A stretch of 64,000 bases of DNA from JAEUPI01 sp963814435 (GCA_963814435.1 CAWFCV010000018.1:54747-118746); one strand, 5' to 3'; numbered from the stretch's first letter, positions 1 through 10,848 are shown. A program made the numbers and translations. Notes: generated by a model not told the origin, from the sequence alone.

Positions 1-345
1 GCGCGCCATCAGCTCGCCGGCGCCGAAGGGCTTGACCAGGTAGTCGTCGGCACCGGCGTCGAGTGCGGCGATCTTGTCGGCCTCGGCGCTGCGCGCCGAC
101 AGCACGATCACCGGCGCGGACGACCAGCTGCGCAGCTCGCGGATGAAGTCCACGCCGTCGCCGTCGGGCAGGCCGAGGTCGAGCACCACCAGGTCGGGCC
201 GCCGCGTGCCGGCGTCGATCAGACCGCGCCGCACGCCGTCGGCCTCGAAGGCCTCGTGCCCTTCGGACTCCAGCGCCAGGCGCACGAAGCGGCGGATGTC
301 GGCCTCGTCCTCGACCACCAGCACGCGGGCGCGCAATTCGGTCAT
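1..345 (-). CDS. kdpE: KdpE response regulator, receiver domain (C-terminus outside window)
   Basis: Response regulator expected to switch on the Kdp potassium ATPase when phosphorylated by the neighbouring KdpD. The 115 visible residues form a nearly complete receiver domain: acidic pocket at E12-D13-E14, phospho-acceptor D56 in LVVLDLGLPDGDG, S83 and the conserved K105 in LVKPF. The DNA-binding winged-helix half lies beyond the left edge of the window. The ATG at 345 shares bases with the stop codon of kdpD (ATGA), so the two should be translationally coupled. No frameshift is visible. Membership of the OmpR family is clear from the receiver. The Kdp assignment rests on the adjoining kdpD and kdp structural genes. 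Confidence 0.9.
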   Translation of the reverse strand, partial: MTELRARVLVVEDEADIRRFVRLALESEGHEAFEADGVRRGLIDAGTRRPDLVVLDLGLPDGDGVDFIRELRSWSSAPVIVLSARSAEADKIAALDAGADDYLVKPFGAGELMAR

Positions 346-3068
346 GACGATTCGGCCCGGGCTTGAGCGTCGGCCACCGCGGTGCCGTCGTCGCGCGGCG
401 GCTCGCCGATCGGCAGCAAGACCGTGAAGCGCGCACCGCCGCCGCTGCGCGACTCACCGTGGATGGCGCCACCGTGCGCCTGCACGATCGCCCGGCAGAT
501 CGCCAGCCCGAGCCCGACGCCCGAGTCCGCGCTCTCCTTCACGCCGCGCTCGAACTTCTGGAAGATCGCTTCTTCGCGCCCCTTGGGCAGGCCAGGGCCG
601 TGGTCGTCGACCATCAACGCCACGCTGTCGCCCTGCAGCCGGCCGGTCAGCTCGATCGCGCTGCCAGGCGGCGTGTACTTGGCGGCGTTTTCCAGCAGGT
701 TGACGAGCACACGCTCGATCAGCACCGCGTCCAGGTGCAGCAACGGCAGGTCGTCGGCCAGGTCGCACCTTCAGCGCGCGGCCGGCCAGCGCGGGCGCGC
801 AGGCGGCCAGCGCGCTGCCCACCACCTCCTCGAGCGGCTGCCATTGCCGATTGAGCTGCACCGCGCCCGACTTGCAGCCGCGCCATGTCGAGCAGGTTGT
901 TGACCAGCGCGTTCATGCGCAGCGCCGACTGGCGGATCGACTGGCTGATCTCGCGCTGCTGCCGCGGTCGGCGGCGGTTTGGTCAGCTGCAGCGTGTCGG
1001 CCAGCCCGACCAGCGCGGCCAGCGGCGTGCGCAGGTCGTGCGAGATGGCCGACAGCAGCGAATTGCGCAGCCGCTCCGATTCGATCTGCACCGTGCTCGA
1101 CTGCGCCACCTCGATGTAGTGGATGCGCTCCAGCGAGATGGCCAGCAGCGAGGCGCAGGTGTCGAGCAGGCGGCGCTGCTCGGGGCCGAGCTCGCGGCTA
1201 TCGGCCGGCTCGACCGCCAGCACGCCGCGCAGGCGCATCGGCGCCTTCAGCGGCAGCACCAGGCAGGTGCTGGCGGGCAGGGTGTCGGTGCCGCGCCCGG
1301 CGGCCTCGCCGCGGTCGAAGGCCCATTGCGCGAGGCCCATGTCCACGGTGGCGGTGGCGCCGGGCAGCGGCTGCAGCCGGTCGTGCCGATCGGCCGCCAG
1401 CAGCGCGACCTTGGCGCCGAACTCGGCGGCGAGGAATCGCGCGCCGATCTCGGCCACCTGCTCGGGCAGCAGCGCCGCCGACAGGTCGCGCGACATCTCG
1501 TACAGGCTGCGCACGCGGTGCTCGCGCTGCGTCGCGGCCTCGGCCTGCATCTTCAGGCCCGCGGTCAGCTGCCCGATCACCAGCGCCACCACCAGCATCA
1601 CCGCGAAGGTGACCAGGTACTGCACGTCGCTGACGGCGAACGAGAAGCGCGGCGGCACGAAGAAGAAGTCGAACAGCGCCACGCCGACGAAGGCCGCCAG
1701 CACCGCCGGGCCGCGGCCGAAGACGCCACCGCCACGCCGACCACCGCGAGCAGGAACAGCATGACGATGTTGGTCAGCTCGAGCACGGCCGAGCAGCGGC
1801 GTGGCAGCCAGCGCGGTGAGCGCGCAGACCGCCACGCGCGGCCAGCGTAGCCGCGCCAGGCCCACGGCGTTGCCGCCGCGTTCGCGCGCCGGCCGGCGTC
1901 GGCCGATGGTCGCGCGGCGGCGGGCAGCGCCACCTGCAGCACGTCCAGGTCGTCGGCCAGCGCGGCAATGCGCTCGGCGAGCGAGCGCTGCCAGGGCCAG
2001 CGGCGCCGATGCCGGCCCGATCACCAGGCGCGCCAGGTTGTGCTCGCGCGCGTAGCGCACCAGCGCCGGCGCGACCTCGGGCGCCGACAGCGTGGCCGTG
2101 CTGGCGCCGAGTTCCTGCGCCAGCTTCAGCACGCGCAGCGCCTGCTGGCGCCGCGCCTCGGGCAGGCGCTGCAGCGCGCGGCGTCTCGACGTGCACCGCA
2201 TGCCAGTGCGACGTCCAGCTGCGCGGCCAGGCGGGCGCAGCTGCGCACCACCTTCTCGCCGTGCTCGCCCGGGCCGACGCAGGCCAGCAGCGCCTCGCGG
2301 TTCGGCCACACCGGCTGCACCGCGCTGCTGCCGCCGGTAGGCCTGCATCTCGTCGTCGACGCGGTCGGCGGTGCGGCGCAGCGCCAGCTCGCGCAGCGCG
2401 AGCAGGTTGCCCTTGCGGAAGAAGTTCGCTGCCGCGCGCTCGGCCTGCGGACCGCAGGTAGACCTTGCCCGCCTTCAGCCGCGTCGAGCAGCTCGTCGGG
2501 CGGCAGGTCGACCACCACCACCTCGTCGGCCTCGTCGAACATGCGGTCGGGCACCGTCTCCCAGACGCGGATGCCGGTGATGCCGCTGACGATGTCGTTC
2601 AGGCTCTCCAGGTGCTGCACGTTCATCGTCGACCAGACGTCGATGCCGGCGTCGAGCAGCTCCTCCACGTCCTGCCAGCGCTTGGGGTGGCGCGAGCCGG
2701 GCGCGTTGCTGTGCGCCAGTTCGTCGAGCAGCAGCAGCGCGTCGGTATGCCGGGCGCCGAAGGCCAGCGCCGCGTCGAGGTCGAACTCCTGCAGCACGCG
2801 CTCGCGGTAGGGCACGTCCTTCAGCGGCAGGCGCGGCAGGTCGCGCGACCATCGCCTCGGTGTCGGCGCGGCCGTGCGTCTCGACCAGGCCGACCACCAG
2901 CGGCGTGCCGGCCGCCTGCGCGGCGCGCGCCGCGGCAAGCATCGCGTAGGTCTTGCCGACGCCGGCCGACGCGCCGAAGAAGATCTTCAGCTTGCCGCGC
3001 CGCGCGCGCGCCTCCTCGGCCTGCACCTGGCGCAGCAGAGCGTCGGGGTCGGGGCGTGCGTCGCTCAA
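342..3068 (-). CDS. kdpD: KdpD osmosensitive K+ sensor histidine kinase (several frameshifts)
   Basis: Membrane sensor kinase of the Kdp system, controlling KdpE in response to potassium limitation. Visible in order: the cytoplasmic KdpD domain with Walker A in FFGASAGVGKT and LLLDELAHSNAPG; a USP-like segment (ARLVIGPASAP); membrane segments (ALFDFFFVPPRFSF); a GAF-like region; the H-box LLSAISHDLRTPLA; and the ATP-binding region (VNLLENAAKYTPPG, VGLGLAICRAIV). These lie in different frames, so at least seven indels are needed, near 2850, 2465, 2200, 1950, 1740, 965 and 780-870. The likely start is TTG 3068, because GGAG lies 8 nt upstream and no better in-frame start exists. About 900 residues is normal for the family. 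The stop overlaps the kdpE start. Confidence 0.88.
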
Positions 3069-3127
3069 TTCAACTACTCCACCGCACCTGGCGCGACCCA
3101 CAGTGAATGCGACGCCGGTCCAGTGTG

Positions 3128-3876
3128 ATGGCGTGCTTTCGGCCCTTTGGCGACATTGACAGACCGCTCTGAAGTGACCCGCGACGAGCGGCGCGCGCTG
3201 CGCCACGGCCGCGGGCTGTGTGGCCCGAGCGCTCAGCCTGCGACGCCCCGGCCCGAAGGCCGGGGTGCACTGCGCTGCTCGCTCGACCAGGGCGGCTGCG
3301 ATCCCGCCGCCGCGCCGCTGCACGCGGCGCCGCCTCACGGGTTCTCGCCGGTCTGGCGCTTGTGCGCCAGACGTCCACGGCCGGGCCTGCAGGCCCGGCC
3401 GGCTCGTGAGGCGAGCAAGAGTGCGCAGGCACTCTTGCTCGTCCACACTCGCCCCCTGCTCGTGCTGCGCTGCTCGTCGCCGCAATTCGCGCCCGGACCC
3501 CACAGCCCACGACCGCGGCTTCGCGAAGGACACCGCGCGCGCAGCCGCACCTCGGTGCAGCGCCCGTGCGGTGGATCGCGACAGGCGGTACCCGGCAGGG
3601 GCGATTTCGGGGGCGACGAGAAGCGCAGACGACCTGGGGTCGGCGCGCGCAGCGCGCTTCGTGAGAACTGACTCGCCGCGTTGGCTCGAACGCAGCGACC
3701 GCAGGTCGCGCAGTGAGTTACGCGGCGCGACCCCAGGGCGAGCATCGCAGTGCAGTCGGCGCATTTGGCCGACCGCCCACGCATGAGCCCCTGCCGGGTA
3801 CCGCCTGCCGCGACGCACTGACGTCAACCCAAAGCAGACGGCTACGAATGCCCGCAACGGGCCGAAAGCACGCCAT
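3128..3876. repeat. Palindrome-rich noncoding block between corA and kdpD
   Basis: About 870 bases (3069-3943) hold no credible gene. An 18-bp perfect inverted repeat (ATGGCGTGCTTTCGGCCC and its complement) lies at 3128-3145 and 3859-3876 and bounds the block. Inside it are nested inverted repeats: 3576-3602 with 3787-3813 (27 nt, one mismatch), and a shorter pair near 3633 and 3728 (cctggggtcg). No transposase frame and no target-site duplication were recognised. It could be a decayed non-autonomous mobile element or a cluster of intergenic repeats. Its position just upstream of kdpD means that it probably holds the kdpDE promoter. Confidence 0.6.
3246..3440. repeat. Cluster of four perfect hairpins
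   Basis: Four stem-loops in close succession: 3246-3265 (8-bp stem, CGAA loop), 3351-3372 (9-bp stem, TTGT loop), 3379-3400 (a 22-bp perfect palindrome centred on CTGCAG), and 3413-3440 (11-bp stem, 6-nt loop). None is followed by a T tract, so they do not look like ordinary terminators. They resemble the REP-type repeats of high-GC Burkholderiales. Confidence 0.6.
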
Positions 3877-3943
3877 CGATCGGCCGACCTTGAGCCTGCC
3901 TGACCATCGCCACAACGGATTCGTCGCATGTCAGCGTGCGCCG

Positions 3944-4910
3944 TCACAACCAGCCGGCGCGGCGGAAGCGCCAGAACAACCATCCGCCGGCGCAGGCGAT
4001 GATGCCCAGCGCCATCGGGTAGCCGTAGGCCCACTTCAGCTCGGGCATGTGCTCGAAGTTCATGCCCCAGATGCCGGCCAGCGCGGTGGACACGGCGAAG
4101 ATCGCCGCCCAGGCGGCCAGCCGCTTGGTGGTCTCGGACTCCTCGATCGTCACCATCGACAGGTTCACCTGGATCGCGGTGCCGATGGTGTCGCGGATCG
4201 CGTCGATCGCGATGTTGATGCGCGCCAGATGGTCGTGCACGTCGCGGAAGTATTCCTGCGTCTGCGCGCACACCGCCGGCACGCGGCCGCCGTGCAGCTT
4301 GCCGGCCACCTCGAGCAGCGGCGCCACGGCGTGGCGCAGCACCGTCGCGCGGCGCTTCAGCGCGTACAGGCGCTCGATGTTCCAGCGCGCGGCGCCGCGC
4401 TCGAAGATCTGCGCCTCGATGTCGTCGAGCTCGGTCTCGATCGCGTCGAGCAGCGGAAAGTAGCGGTCGACCACGGCGTCCATCAGCGCATAGAACACGA
4501 AGCCGGCGCCGTGGCTCAGCAACTGCGGCTCGCGCTCGCAGCGTTCGCGCACGCCCAGGAAGCCGTGGCTGCTGCGGTTGCGCACCGAGAGCACGAAGTT
4601 CGTGCCGACGAAGATCGCCACCTCGCCGACCTGCACCTCGCCGTGCTCCATCTCGAGCAGCTGCATCACGACGAAGACGATGTCGCCGTACTCCTCGATC
4701 TTCGGCCGCTGGTGGCCGTGGCGCGCGTCCTCGACGGCCAGCTCGTGCAGGCCGAACTCATCCTGCATCTGGCGCAGCTCGGCGTCGGTGGCGTCGCGCA
4801 GCGCCACCCAGACGAAGCAGTCGGGCTTGCGCACCCAGTCGCCGATGTCCTCGATCGGCGATGTCGGCGAGCTTGCGGCCCTCCTGGTAGGCGACGCAGT
4901 TGATCAGCAT
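3944..4910 (-). CDS. corA: CorA-type Mg2+/Co2+ transporter (one frameshift)
   Basis: Inner-membrane divalent cation channel of the CorA family, about 320 residues as usual. The cytoplasmic domain (LHELAVEDARHGHQRPKIEE) is followed by the long stalk helix and two C-terminal membrane segments. The signature GMN is present in GIWGMNFEHMPEL. The N-terminus MLINCVAYQEGRKLADI lies in another frame, and one indel near 4855 joins it to GDWVRKPDCFVWV. The start is ATG 4910. The gene lies on the same strand between kdpC and kdpD, an unusual position, and may be read with the kdp genes. The substrate (Mg2+, Co2+ or Zn2+) cannot be told from sequence alone. Confidence 0.88.
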
Positions 4911-5078
4911 GGTGCGCGGTGCTCCTCGGTCAGCGCGGCATCTTCCCATGAGAATCGAGGTGATTGCGCGTGCTGCCTGGGGCGGTCGCCGCGACCCAGC
5001 AGCCAGCCGGCCAGCGCCAGCGGCACGACCAAGGCGGCCAGCGCGACGCAGCGCGCCCCACAGGTCCGACCATGCGGC

Positions 5079-5698
5079 TCAGCGCTTGCGCGGCGTCGTC
5101 CAGCGCCAGGTTCAGCAGCAGCACGTTGACCCGCGGCTCACCGAGGAAGCCGAGCCAGCACGCCTTCGGTGTGGCGCTCGACCAGGGCCCGCACCACGTC
5201 CGGCGCCAGGCCGCGCACGCGCGCCACGCGCGCCAGCTGGTAGTCGGCCGCGGCGCGGCTGATGTGCGGGTCCAGGCCGCTGGCCGAGGCGGTGACCAGG
5301 TCCACCGGCACCGGCGCGGTGTTGCCGGGGTCGGCCGCGCGCAGCGCCTCGATGCGCGCCTTCACGGCATCGGCCAGCGCCGGGTTCATCGGGCCCAGGT
5401 TCGAGCCGCCCGAGGCGCCGGCGTTGTGCGGCATCGGGCCGGTCGCCGACGGCCGGCTCCAGAAGTACTTCGGGTCGGCGAACGACTGCCCGATCAGCTG
5501 CGAGCCGACGGTCTTGCCGTCGCGCTCGATCAGGCTGCCGTTGGCCTGGTGCGGGAAGGCGAGCTGCGCAATGCCGGTCACCAGCAGCGGATAGGCCAGG
5601 CCGGTGATCAGCGACAGCGCGACGAACAGCGTCAACGCCGGGCGCAGCAGGCCCTCGGACGTTTCGGTCGCGATGGGCAAAGCGGATGGGGTGGACAT
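5079..5698 (-). CDS. kdpC: KdpC, K+-transporting ATPase subunit C
   Basis: Single-span subunit that holds the KdpFABC complex together and aids ATP binding by KdpB. It shows an N-terminal membrane helix (ALTLFVALSLITGLAYPLL), then the family motifs GSQLIGQSF, YFWSRPSAT, SGGSNLGPMNP and ADYQLARVARVRGL. The C-terminal LGFLGEPRVNVLLLNLALD is out of frame, so one or two indels (near 5150 and 5090) are needed. The stop is probably TGA at 5079-5081. The start is ATG 5698, preceded by GAGGAG with 7 nt spacing. kdpB stops only 2 nt upstream, so the two are probably coupled. Confidence 0.9.
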
Positions 5699-5700
5699 GG

Positions 5701-7799
5701 TCACTCCTCGAAGTTCAGGCCAGGCCGGCGGCGGCGATCAGCAGGTCGATCGCCTTGATGCCGATGAAGGGCACGATCACGCCGCCCAGGCCGTAGATCA
5801 GCAGGTTGCGGCGCAGCAGCGACGGCCGCGCCGACGGCGCGGTAGGGCACGCCCTTGAGCGCCAGCGGGATCAGCGCGACGATGATCAGCGCGTTGAAGA
5901 TCACCGCCGACAGGATGGCCGAGCTGGGGCTGGCCAGCTGCATCACGTTCAGCGCCGACAGCTGCGGGTAGGTCGCGACGAAGGCCGCCGGGATGATGGC
6001 GAAGTACTTGGCCACGTCGTTGGCGATGCTGAAGGTGGTGAGCGAGCCGCGCGTCATCAGCATCTGCTTGCCGGTCTCGACGATCTCGATCAGCTTGGTC
6101 GGGTTGCTGTCGAGGTCGACCATGTTGCCGGCCTCCTTGGCGGCCTGCGTGCCGGTGTTCATCGCCACCGCCACGTCGGCCTGCGCCAGCGCCGGCGCGT
6201 CGTTGGTGCCGTCGCCGGTCATCGCCACCAGGCGGCCTGCGGCCTGGTGCTCGCGGATCAGCTTGAGCTTGGCCTCGGGCGTGGCCTCGGCCAGGAAGTC
6301 GTCGACGCCGGCCTCGGCGGCGATCGCCGCGGCGGTGAGGCGGTTGTCGCCGGTGACCATCACGGTCTTGATGCCCATGCGGCGCAGCTCGGCGAAACGC
6401 TCCTTGATGCCGCCCTTGACGATGTCCTTCAGCTCGACGACGCCGAGCACGCGCGTGCCGTCGGCCACCACCAGCGGCGTGCTGCCGCGGCGCGACGACG
6501 TCGTCGACGGCAGTCTGCAGCGCCGCCGGGAAGCTGCCGCCGAGTGCCTCGACATGGCGCTGGATCGCGTCGGCCGCGCCCTTGCGCACTGCGCGCGCGA
6601 GGCCCGACACGCCAGGCAGGTCGACGCCGCTCATGCGCGTCTGCGCCGTGAAGGGCACGAAGTGCGCGCTCCAGCGCCGTCAGGTCGCGCTCGCGCAGGT
6701 TGAACTTCTGCTTGGCCAGCACGACGATGCTGCGGCCCTCGGGCGTTTCGTCGGCCAGCGACGCGAGCTGCGCCGCGTCGGCGAGCTCGGCCTCCTTGAC
6801 GCCCGGCGCGGGCAGGAAGGCCGCGGCCTGCCGGTTGCCGAGCGTGATGGTGCCGGTCTTGTCGAGCAGCAGCACGTCGACGTCGCCGGCGGCCTCGACC
6901 GCGCGGCCCGAGGTGGCGATCACGTTGGCCTGCATCATGCGGCTCATGCCGGCGACGCCGATCGCCGACAGCAGCCCGGCGATGGTGGTCGGGATCAGGC
7001 ACACCAGCAGCGCCACCAGCACCACCAGGCTCACCGGCTGGCCGGCGCCGGCGGACTGCACGCTGTACATCGAGAACGGCAGCAGCGTGACCACCACGCC
7101 GAGGAACACGATGGTCAGCGCCACCAGCAGGATGGTCAGCGCGATCTCGTTGGGCGTCTTCTGGCGCTTGGCGTTCTCGACCATCGCGATCATGCGGTCG
7201 ACGAAGGTCTCGCCCGGGTTGACCGACACGCGCACGACGATCCAGTCCGACAGCACGCGCGTGCCGCCGGTCACGGCCGAGAAGTCGCCGCCCGATTCGC
7301 GGATGACCGGGGCCGATTCGCCGGTGATCGCGCTCTCGTCGACCGAGGCCACGCCGTCGATCACCTCGCCGTCGGCCGGGATCACGTCGCCGGCCTCGAT
7401 CAGCACGATGTCGCCCTTGCGCAGGCCGTCGGCCTCGAGCGGGTGCCACTTCATCGCGGTGCGGGCCACGCCGCGGTCGGTAGTCGCCTTCGAGCTTCTT
7501 GGCCCAGGTCTTCTTCTTCAGGCCGCGCAGGCTACGCGGCCTGCGCCTTGCTGCGGCCCTCGGCCAGCGCCTCGGCGAAGTTGGCGAACAGCACCGTGAA
7601 CCACAGCCACAGCGCGACGCCGAGCGATGAACACGCCGGGCTGCGCGAGCGGCCAGCGCGGTGGTGAAGGCGCTGCCGACGTAGACGACGAACATCACCG
7701 GGTTGCGCCACTGCACGCGCGGGTCGAGCTTCCTGAACGCATCCACCAGCGCCGGCCGCATCAGCGCCGGGTCGAACAGGGTCAAGGTCTTGCGATCAT
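5701..7799 (-). CDS. kdpB: KdpB, catalytic P-type ATPase subunit (frameshifts)
   Basis: Catalytic subunit of the Kdp potassium pump, a P-type ATPase in the inner membrane. It shows the phosphorylation motif DKTGTIT, the actuator ESAPVIRESGGDFSAVTGGT, the hinge GDGTNDAPAL and the trailing membrane segments. About 690 residues matches the family. The frame changes near 7790, 7650, 7530, 7475, 6660, 6490 and 5830. The N-terminus reads as a corrected MIAKTLTLFDPAL: the real ATG is probably 7799, with one A lost from a short A run. It follows kdpA by 10 nt and precedes kdpC by 2 nt. Confidence 0.92.
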
Positions 7800-7809
7800 G
7801 GTCATGCCG

Positions 7810-9612
7810 TCACTGCCACAGCATCAGGTGCTCGACCGACCGGGCCCGAGCGCCAGCGCGGGCACGTAGTTGAGCAGGCCGACCAGCAGCACGGTGCCGA
7901 TCAGCAGCGCGACGAACAGCGGGCCGTGCGTCGGCAGCGTGCCGGCGGTGGCGGCCAGGCGCTTCTTGGCGGCCAGCGAGCCGGCGATCGCCAGCACCGG
8001 CACGATGACGCCGAAGCGGCCGAACCACATCGCCAGCGCCAGCAGCACGTTGTAGAAGGGCGTGTTGGCCGACAGGCCGGCGAAGGCGCTGCCGTTGTTG
8101 TTGGCCGGCCGATGAGAACGCGTACAGCACCTCCGAGAAGCCGTGCGCGCCCGGGTTCAGCATGACCGGCGCGGCCGGCATCGGCCATCACCGCGACGGC
8201 GGTGCCCAGCAGCACCAGCAGCGGCGTCACCAGGATCGCGATCGAGACCATCTTCATCTCGTGCGCCTCGATCTTCTTGCCCAGGTACTCGGGCGTGCGG
8301 CCGATCATCAGGCCGGCGATGAACACCGCCATGATCGCGAACACCAGCATGCCGTACAGGCCCGAGCCGACGCCGCCGAACACCACCTCGCCGAGCTGGA
8401 TCAGCACCATCGGCACCATGCCGCCGAGCGGCGTGAACGAGTCGTGCATCGCGTTCACCGCGCCGCACGACGCGGCGGTGGTGATGGCGGCGAACAGGCG
8501 CCGAGGCGGCGATGCCGAAGCGCGCCTCCTTGCCTTCCATGTTGCCGCCGGGCTGCGTGGCGCTGGCGAGCTGGTCGGCGCCGAGCGCGGCCAGCTTCGG
8601 GTTGCCCTGCTGCTCGAACGACGATGGCCGCGACCGCGAAGACCACGAACATCAGCGTCATCGCCGCCAGCATCGCCCAGCCCTGGCGCATGTCACCGAC
8701 CATGCGGCCGAACACGAAGCACAGCGCCGCCGGGATCACGAAGATGCTGAGCATCTGCAGGAAGTTGGACACCGCGCGTCGGGTTCTCGTACGGGTGCGC
8801 CGAGTTGGCGTTGAAGAAGCCGCCGCCGTTGGTGCCGAGCATCTTGATCGCCAGCTGCGACGCCACCGGGCCCATCGCCAGCGTCTGGCGTCTGGCCGGA
8901 CTTGTCCTCCATCACCGGCTGGTCCTTGGCGTCCTTCACCGGCTGGCCGTCGGCGCCGAGCTTGGGCTCCTGCCAGCGCACGGTCTCGAGCGTCGTCACC
9001 GTCTCGTAGGGCTTGAAGTTCTGGATCACGCCCTGGCCGACCAGCACCAGCGCGAACACGAACGACAGCGGCAGCAGCACCCACAGCGTGGCGCGCGTCA
9101 GGTCGACCCAGACATTGCCGATGGCCTGCGCGCTGTGGCGCGCGAAGCCGCGCACCAGCGCGACGACCACCACGATGCCGGTGGCGGCCGACAGGAAGTT
9201 CTGCACCGTCAGCGCCAGCATCTGCGTCAGGTAGCTCATCGTCGCCTCGCCGCCGTAGCCCTGCCAGTTGGTGTTGGTGACGAAGCTGACGGCGGTGTTG
9301 AAGGCCGAGTCGGGCGTCACCGCCGCCATGGCCTGCGGGTTGAGCGGCAGCACGCCCTGCAGGCGCTGCAGCGCATAGACCGCCAGCACGCCGAGGCCGT
9401 TGAAGATCAGCAGATCCGGTGGCGTAGCGCAGCCAGCCCGATTCGAGCTCGGGCTGGATGCCGGCCAGCGCGGTACAGCGGCGCCTCGAGCCGCCGACCG
9501 AGCCCGAAGCGGCCGGCCATCACGCGCGTCGATCCAGCGCGCCAGCGGCCAGGCCAGCGCGACGCAGCAGGGCGAGATAGACCACCAGCAGCATCCACGC
9601 GGCGGCGTTCAT
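7810..9612 (-). CDS. kdpA: KdpA, K+-translocating subunit (frameshifts)
   Basis: Channel-like subunit that selects and passes potassium in the KdpFABC complex, with about ten membrane spans. The four selectivity-filter regions can be read: NTNWQGYGGE, GTNGGGFFNANSAHP, TTAASCGAVNAM and a corrected SANTPFYNVLLALAM. They lie in several frames, so indels are needed near 9540, 9420, 8890, 8780, 8620, 8500, 8180, 8110 and 7845. The start ATG 9612 overlaps the kdpF stop (ATGA). The length of about 600 residues is normal. Confidence 0.92.
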
Positions 9613-9701
9613 GAGAAGTCCTCCGGATGCAGCAGCACGGCCACCAGGTAGATCAGCAGGCCCGCGACCAGGACGGCCGCCAGCACGGTCCATGTGCTCA
9701 T
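9609..9701 (-). CDS. kdpF: KdpF, small stabilising subunit
   Basis: A 30-residue single-span peptide beginning MSTWTVLAAVL and ending LLHPEDFS, the typical size, hydrophobicity and C-terminal HPE(D/K)F motif of KdpF, which stabilises the KdpABC complex. Its stop overlaps the kdpA start by 4 nt. The frame stays open upstream to an ATG at 9800, so as written it could also be the end of a 63-residue two-helix protein (see the next entry). Confidence 0.85.
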   Translation of the reverse strand: MSTWTVLAAVLVAGLLIYLVAVLLHPEDFS

Positions 9702-9800
9702 GGCCGGCTCTCGGGTCGTTGCAACGCTGCACAGGCGCGCAGCCAGGCCGTAGACGGCCAGCCACAACACCCCAGCGATCAGCAGATAGACGATGTCCAT
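9702..9800 (-). CDS. Small hydrophobic reading frame directly upstream of and in frame with kdpF
   Basis: An ATG at 9800 preceded by GAGGAGGG opens a frame MDIVYLLIAGVLWLAVYGLA, one membrane helix followed by a basic stretch. It runs without a stop into kdpF. Small membrane proteins of this kind are often found just before kdpF. Here either a stop codon was lost to an indel or the two really form a 63-residue two-helix protein. The ribosome binding site at 9800 is the strongest in the operon head, so this is the likely first gene of the kdp operon. Confidence 0.55.
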
Positions 9801-9911
9801 GACACCCTCCTCGAATAATGGAGGGATGCTAGGAACTGGCGCGTCAACAGGGTTGCAAGATCGCAGCCCGGGGCATCAAGAAGTCATCAAGGGTTGAGCC
9901 TGCGCAACGGA

Positions 9912-10703
9912 TCACCAGGCGTTGCGCAGCTCGCGCAGCTTGACGAACACCGTCTTCGCGTCCGGCGCCTCGGGCAACTCCGGGAACGCCTCGCGCAGCT
10001 TGGCGATCACGCCGGGGCTCGTCAGGCGGAAGAAGGTGTTGAAGCGCTTCTCGTCGGCCAGCGTCGTGACGATCGATTTCTTCGGGTCGTGGCCCTGCAC
10101 CTGCGGCAGCAGCGCCTTGGCGTCGGCGTTGTCGGGCTCGCGCGCCAGCGTGAACTTCAGGTTGTTCTCGATGTAGTCGTGCCCAGGGTAGACCCGCGTG
10201 TTCTCGGGCAACTTGGCGAGCTGGTTCACGAAGGTGGCGTACAGCTCGGCCGGGTCGCCGCCGTTGTGGCAGTTGCCGGCGCCGGCGTTGAACAGCGTGT
10301 CGCCGGAGAACAGTGCCGGCTGGTCGGTGTGCGAACGCAGGCAGATGTGGCACATCGTGTGGCCCGGCGTGTCCAGGCACTCGAGCTCGACCGTCTTGCC
10401 GACGTGGATGATGTCGCCGGCCTTCACGCCACGGTCCACGCCGTCGATCTTGCCGCCGGCGCGGTGGTGCGCGATCACCTTGGCGCCGGTGGCGGCCACC
10501 ACGGCGGCGTTGCCGCCGGTGTGGTCGTGGTGCTCGTGGGTGTTCAGGATCTGCGTGATGCGCCAGCCGTGCTTCTTGGCCGCGTTGAGGCACTTGCCGT
10601 GGTCCAGCGGGTCGATCGCCAGCGCTTCGCCGGTCTGCGGGCAGGCGATCAGGTAGTTGAAGTTGCGGTAGGCGTTGCCGGTCCAGATGCGTTCGACGAT
10701 CAC
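9912..10703 (-). CDS. gloB: Hydroxyacylglutathione hydrolase (glyoxalase II)
   Basis: Cytoplasmic metallo-beta-lactamase-fold enzyme that hydrolyses S-lactoylglutathione to D-lactate and glutathione, the second step of methylglyoxal removal. Metal ligands are visible in THEHHDHTGG, the histidine of DTPGHTMCHIC, FSGDTLF and the PGHDY histidine. The C-terminal glyoxalase II domain ends in KLRELRNAW. The length of 263 residues is normal. The start is GTG 10703, with GGGAGA about 7 nt upstream. There is no frameshift. It stands alone, divergent from the carbonic anhydrase gene. Other thioester hydrolases share the fold, but the C-terminal domain favours glyoxalase II. Confidence 0.9.
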   Translation of the reverse strand: MIVERIWTGNAYRNFNYLIACPQTGEALAIDPLDHGKCLNAAKKHGWRITQILNTHEHHDHTGGNAAVVAATGAKVIAHHRAGGKIDGVDRGVKAGDIIHVGKTVELECLDTPGHTMCHICLRSHTDQPALFSGDTLFNAGAGNCHNGGDPAELYATFVNQLAKLPENTRVYPGHDYIENNLKFTLAREPDNADAKALLPQVQGHDPKKSIVTTLADEKRFNTFFRLTSPGVIAKLREAFPELPEAPDAKTVFVKLRELRNAW

Positions 10704-10848
10704 GAGTGATTCTCCCGGTGGGCGACCATTGTAGGAACCATTGGCCACGCGCACGGCGCCGGCGTAGCATCGATGCCCCGCGCGCAATCGACGGCCTGCG
10801 CACGGCGACTCGACCCGCAACACCACGGCCGTCATCCCAGGAGGCACC

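Noticed and set aside
3713..4903. A 396-codon plus-strand frame over corA
   Set aside because: Antisense to an unmistakable CorA with the GMN motif; His/Arg/Val-rich without a domain.
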